From the NCBI RefSeq assembly GCF_030147005.1, contig NZ_JASLAW010000209.1:1-22157 (forward strand): 22,157 nucleotides of DNA. The letters run 5' to 3'. The stretch comes from Pseudomonas sp. GTDB lineage: Bacteria > Pseudomonadota > Gammaproteobacteria > Pseudomonadales > Pseudomonadaceae. The translations under genes were made by a program, and so were the position numbers. Below, piece after piece: positions 22,147-22,157 of the stretch (its first letter is position 1; every line of letters begins with the position of its first letter). The notes beneath the pieces are model-generated. The model was given only the letters and a program-made list of their open reading frames with translations, was not told the DNA's origin and made no database searches.

Positions 22147-22157
22147 GTATTTGGGGG

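Noticed and set aside
1..22157. CRISPR array, prophage, toxin or defence island
   Set aside because: No regularly spaced direct repeats, integrase, transposase, nuclease or phage structural genes are seen. The only toxin-like candidate is the YgfX/CptA homologue, whose toxin role is debated.

Overview
The window looks like a chromosomal segment of a fluorescent-group Pseudomonas. The grounds are an algU-mucA-mucB-mucD cluster whose proteins read almost like the P. aeruginosa ones, a Pseudomonas-type REP doublet (REPIN) at the left edge, GC-rich codon use throughout, and the nadB / algU and bcp-gcvR-dapA-bamC-purC neighbourhoods typical of the genus. Nearly all the DNA is coding and most genes are core genes. 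I see no prophage, insertion sequence, integrase, CRISPR array or defence island.

Left part (1-6736): a REPIN, then on the minus strand a tricarboxylate uptake operon (tctC-tctB-tctA) with an AbrB-family membrane protein as its last gene. The operon is divergent from its two-component regulator tctD-tctE. The 480-base divergent region has Hfq/Crc-type CA motifs in front of Shine-Dalgarno sequences. It also has a short ORF and a coding-like tail that may be the remains of a lost gene, possibly the porin gene opdH found at this place in P. aeruginosa.

Middle part (6730-11000): an HDOD-domain protein and the Fe-S/folate protein YgfZ on the minus strand, then sdhE-ygfX on the plus strand, then nadB on the minus strand. 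These are packed with short convergent overlaps. SdhE helps attach FAD to SdhA, and NadB belongs to the same flavoprotein family as SdhA.

Envelope-stress part (11000-15310): two AlgU-type promoters, the ECF sigma factor algU, the anti-sigma factor mucA, its protector mucB and the periplasmic protease mucD. mucC, present in P. aeruginosa, is absent. In its place is a 235-base gap with a candidate promoter and a hairpin. A bidirectional terminator closes mucD against the next gene.

Right part (15310-22157): a BepA-like M48/TPR protease (minus), a TusA-like sulfur carrier (plus), bcp and gcvR (minus), then dapA-bamC-MBL hydrolase-purC (plus), and tRNA-Ser(CGA) with its own promoter and terminator. 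BepA, MucD and BamC all serve outer-membrane protein assembly or quality control. dapA feeds lysine and peptidoglycan, and purC feeds purines.

I found no convincing new multi-gene system. The best leads are regulatory and evolutionary: the tct divergent region, the tctC/tctB intercistronic hairpin, the mucC-less gap, the symmetric tusA/bcp stop codons, the BCP without its resolving cysteine, and a probable gene-order breakpoint between mucD and bepA.
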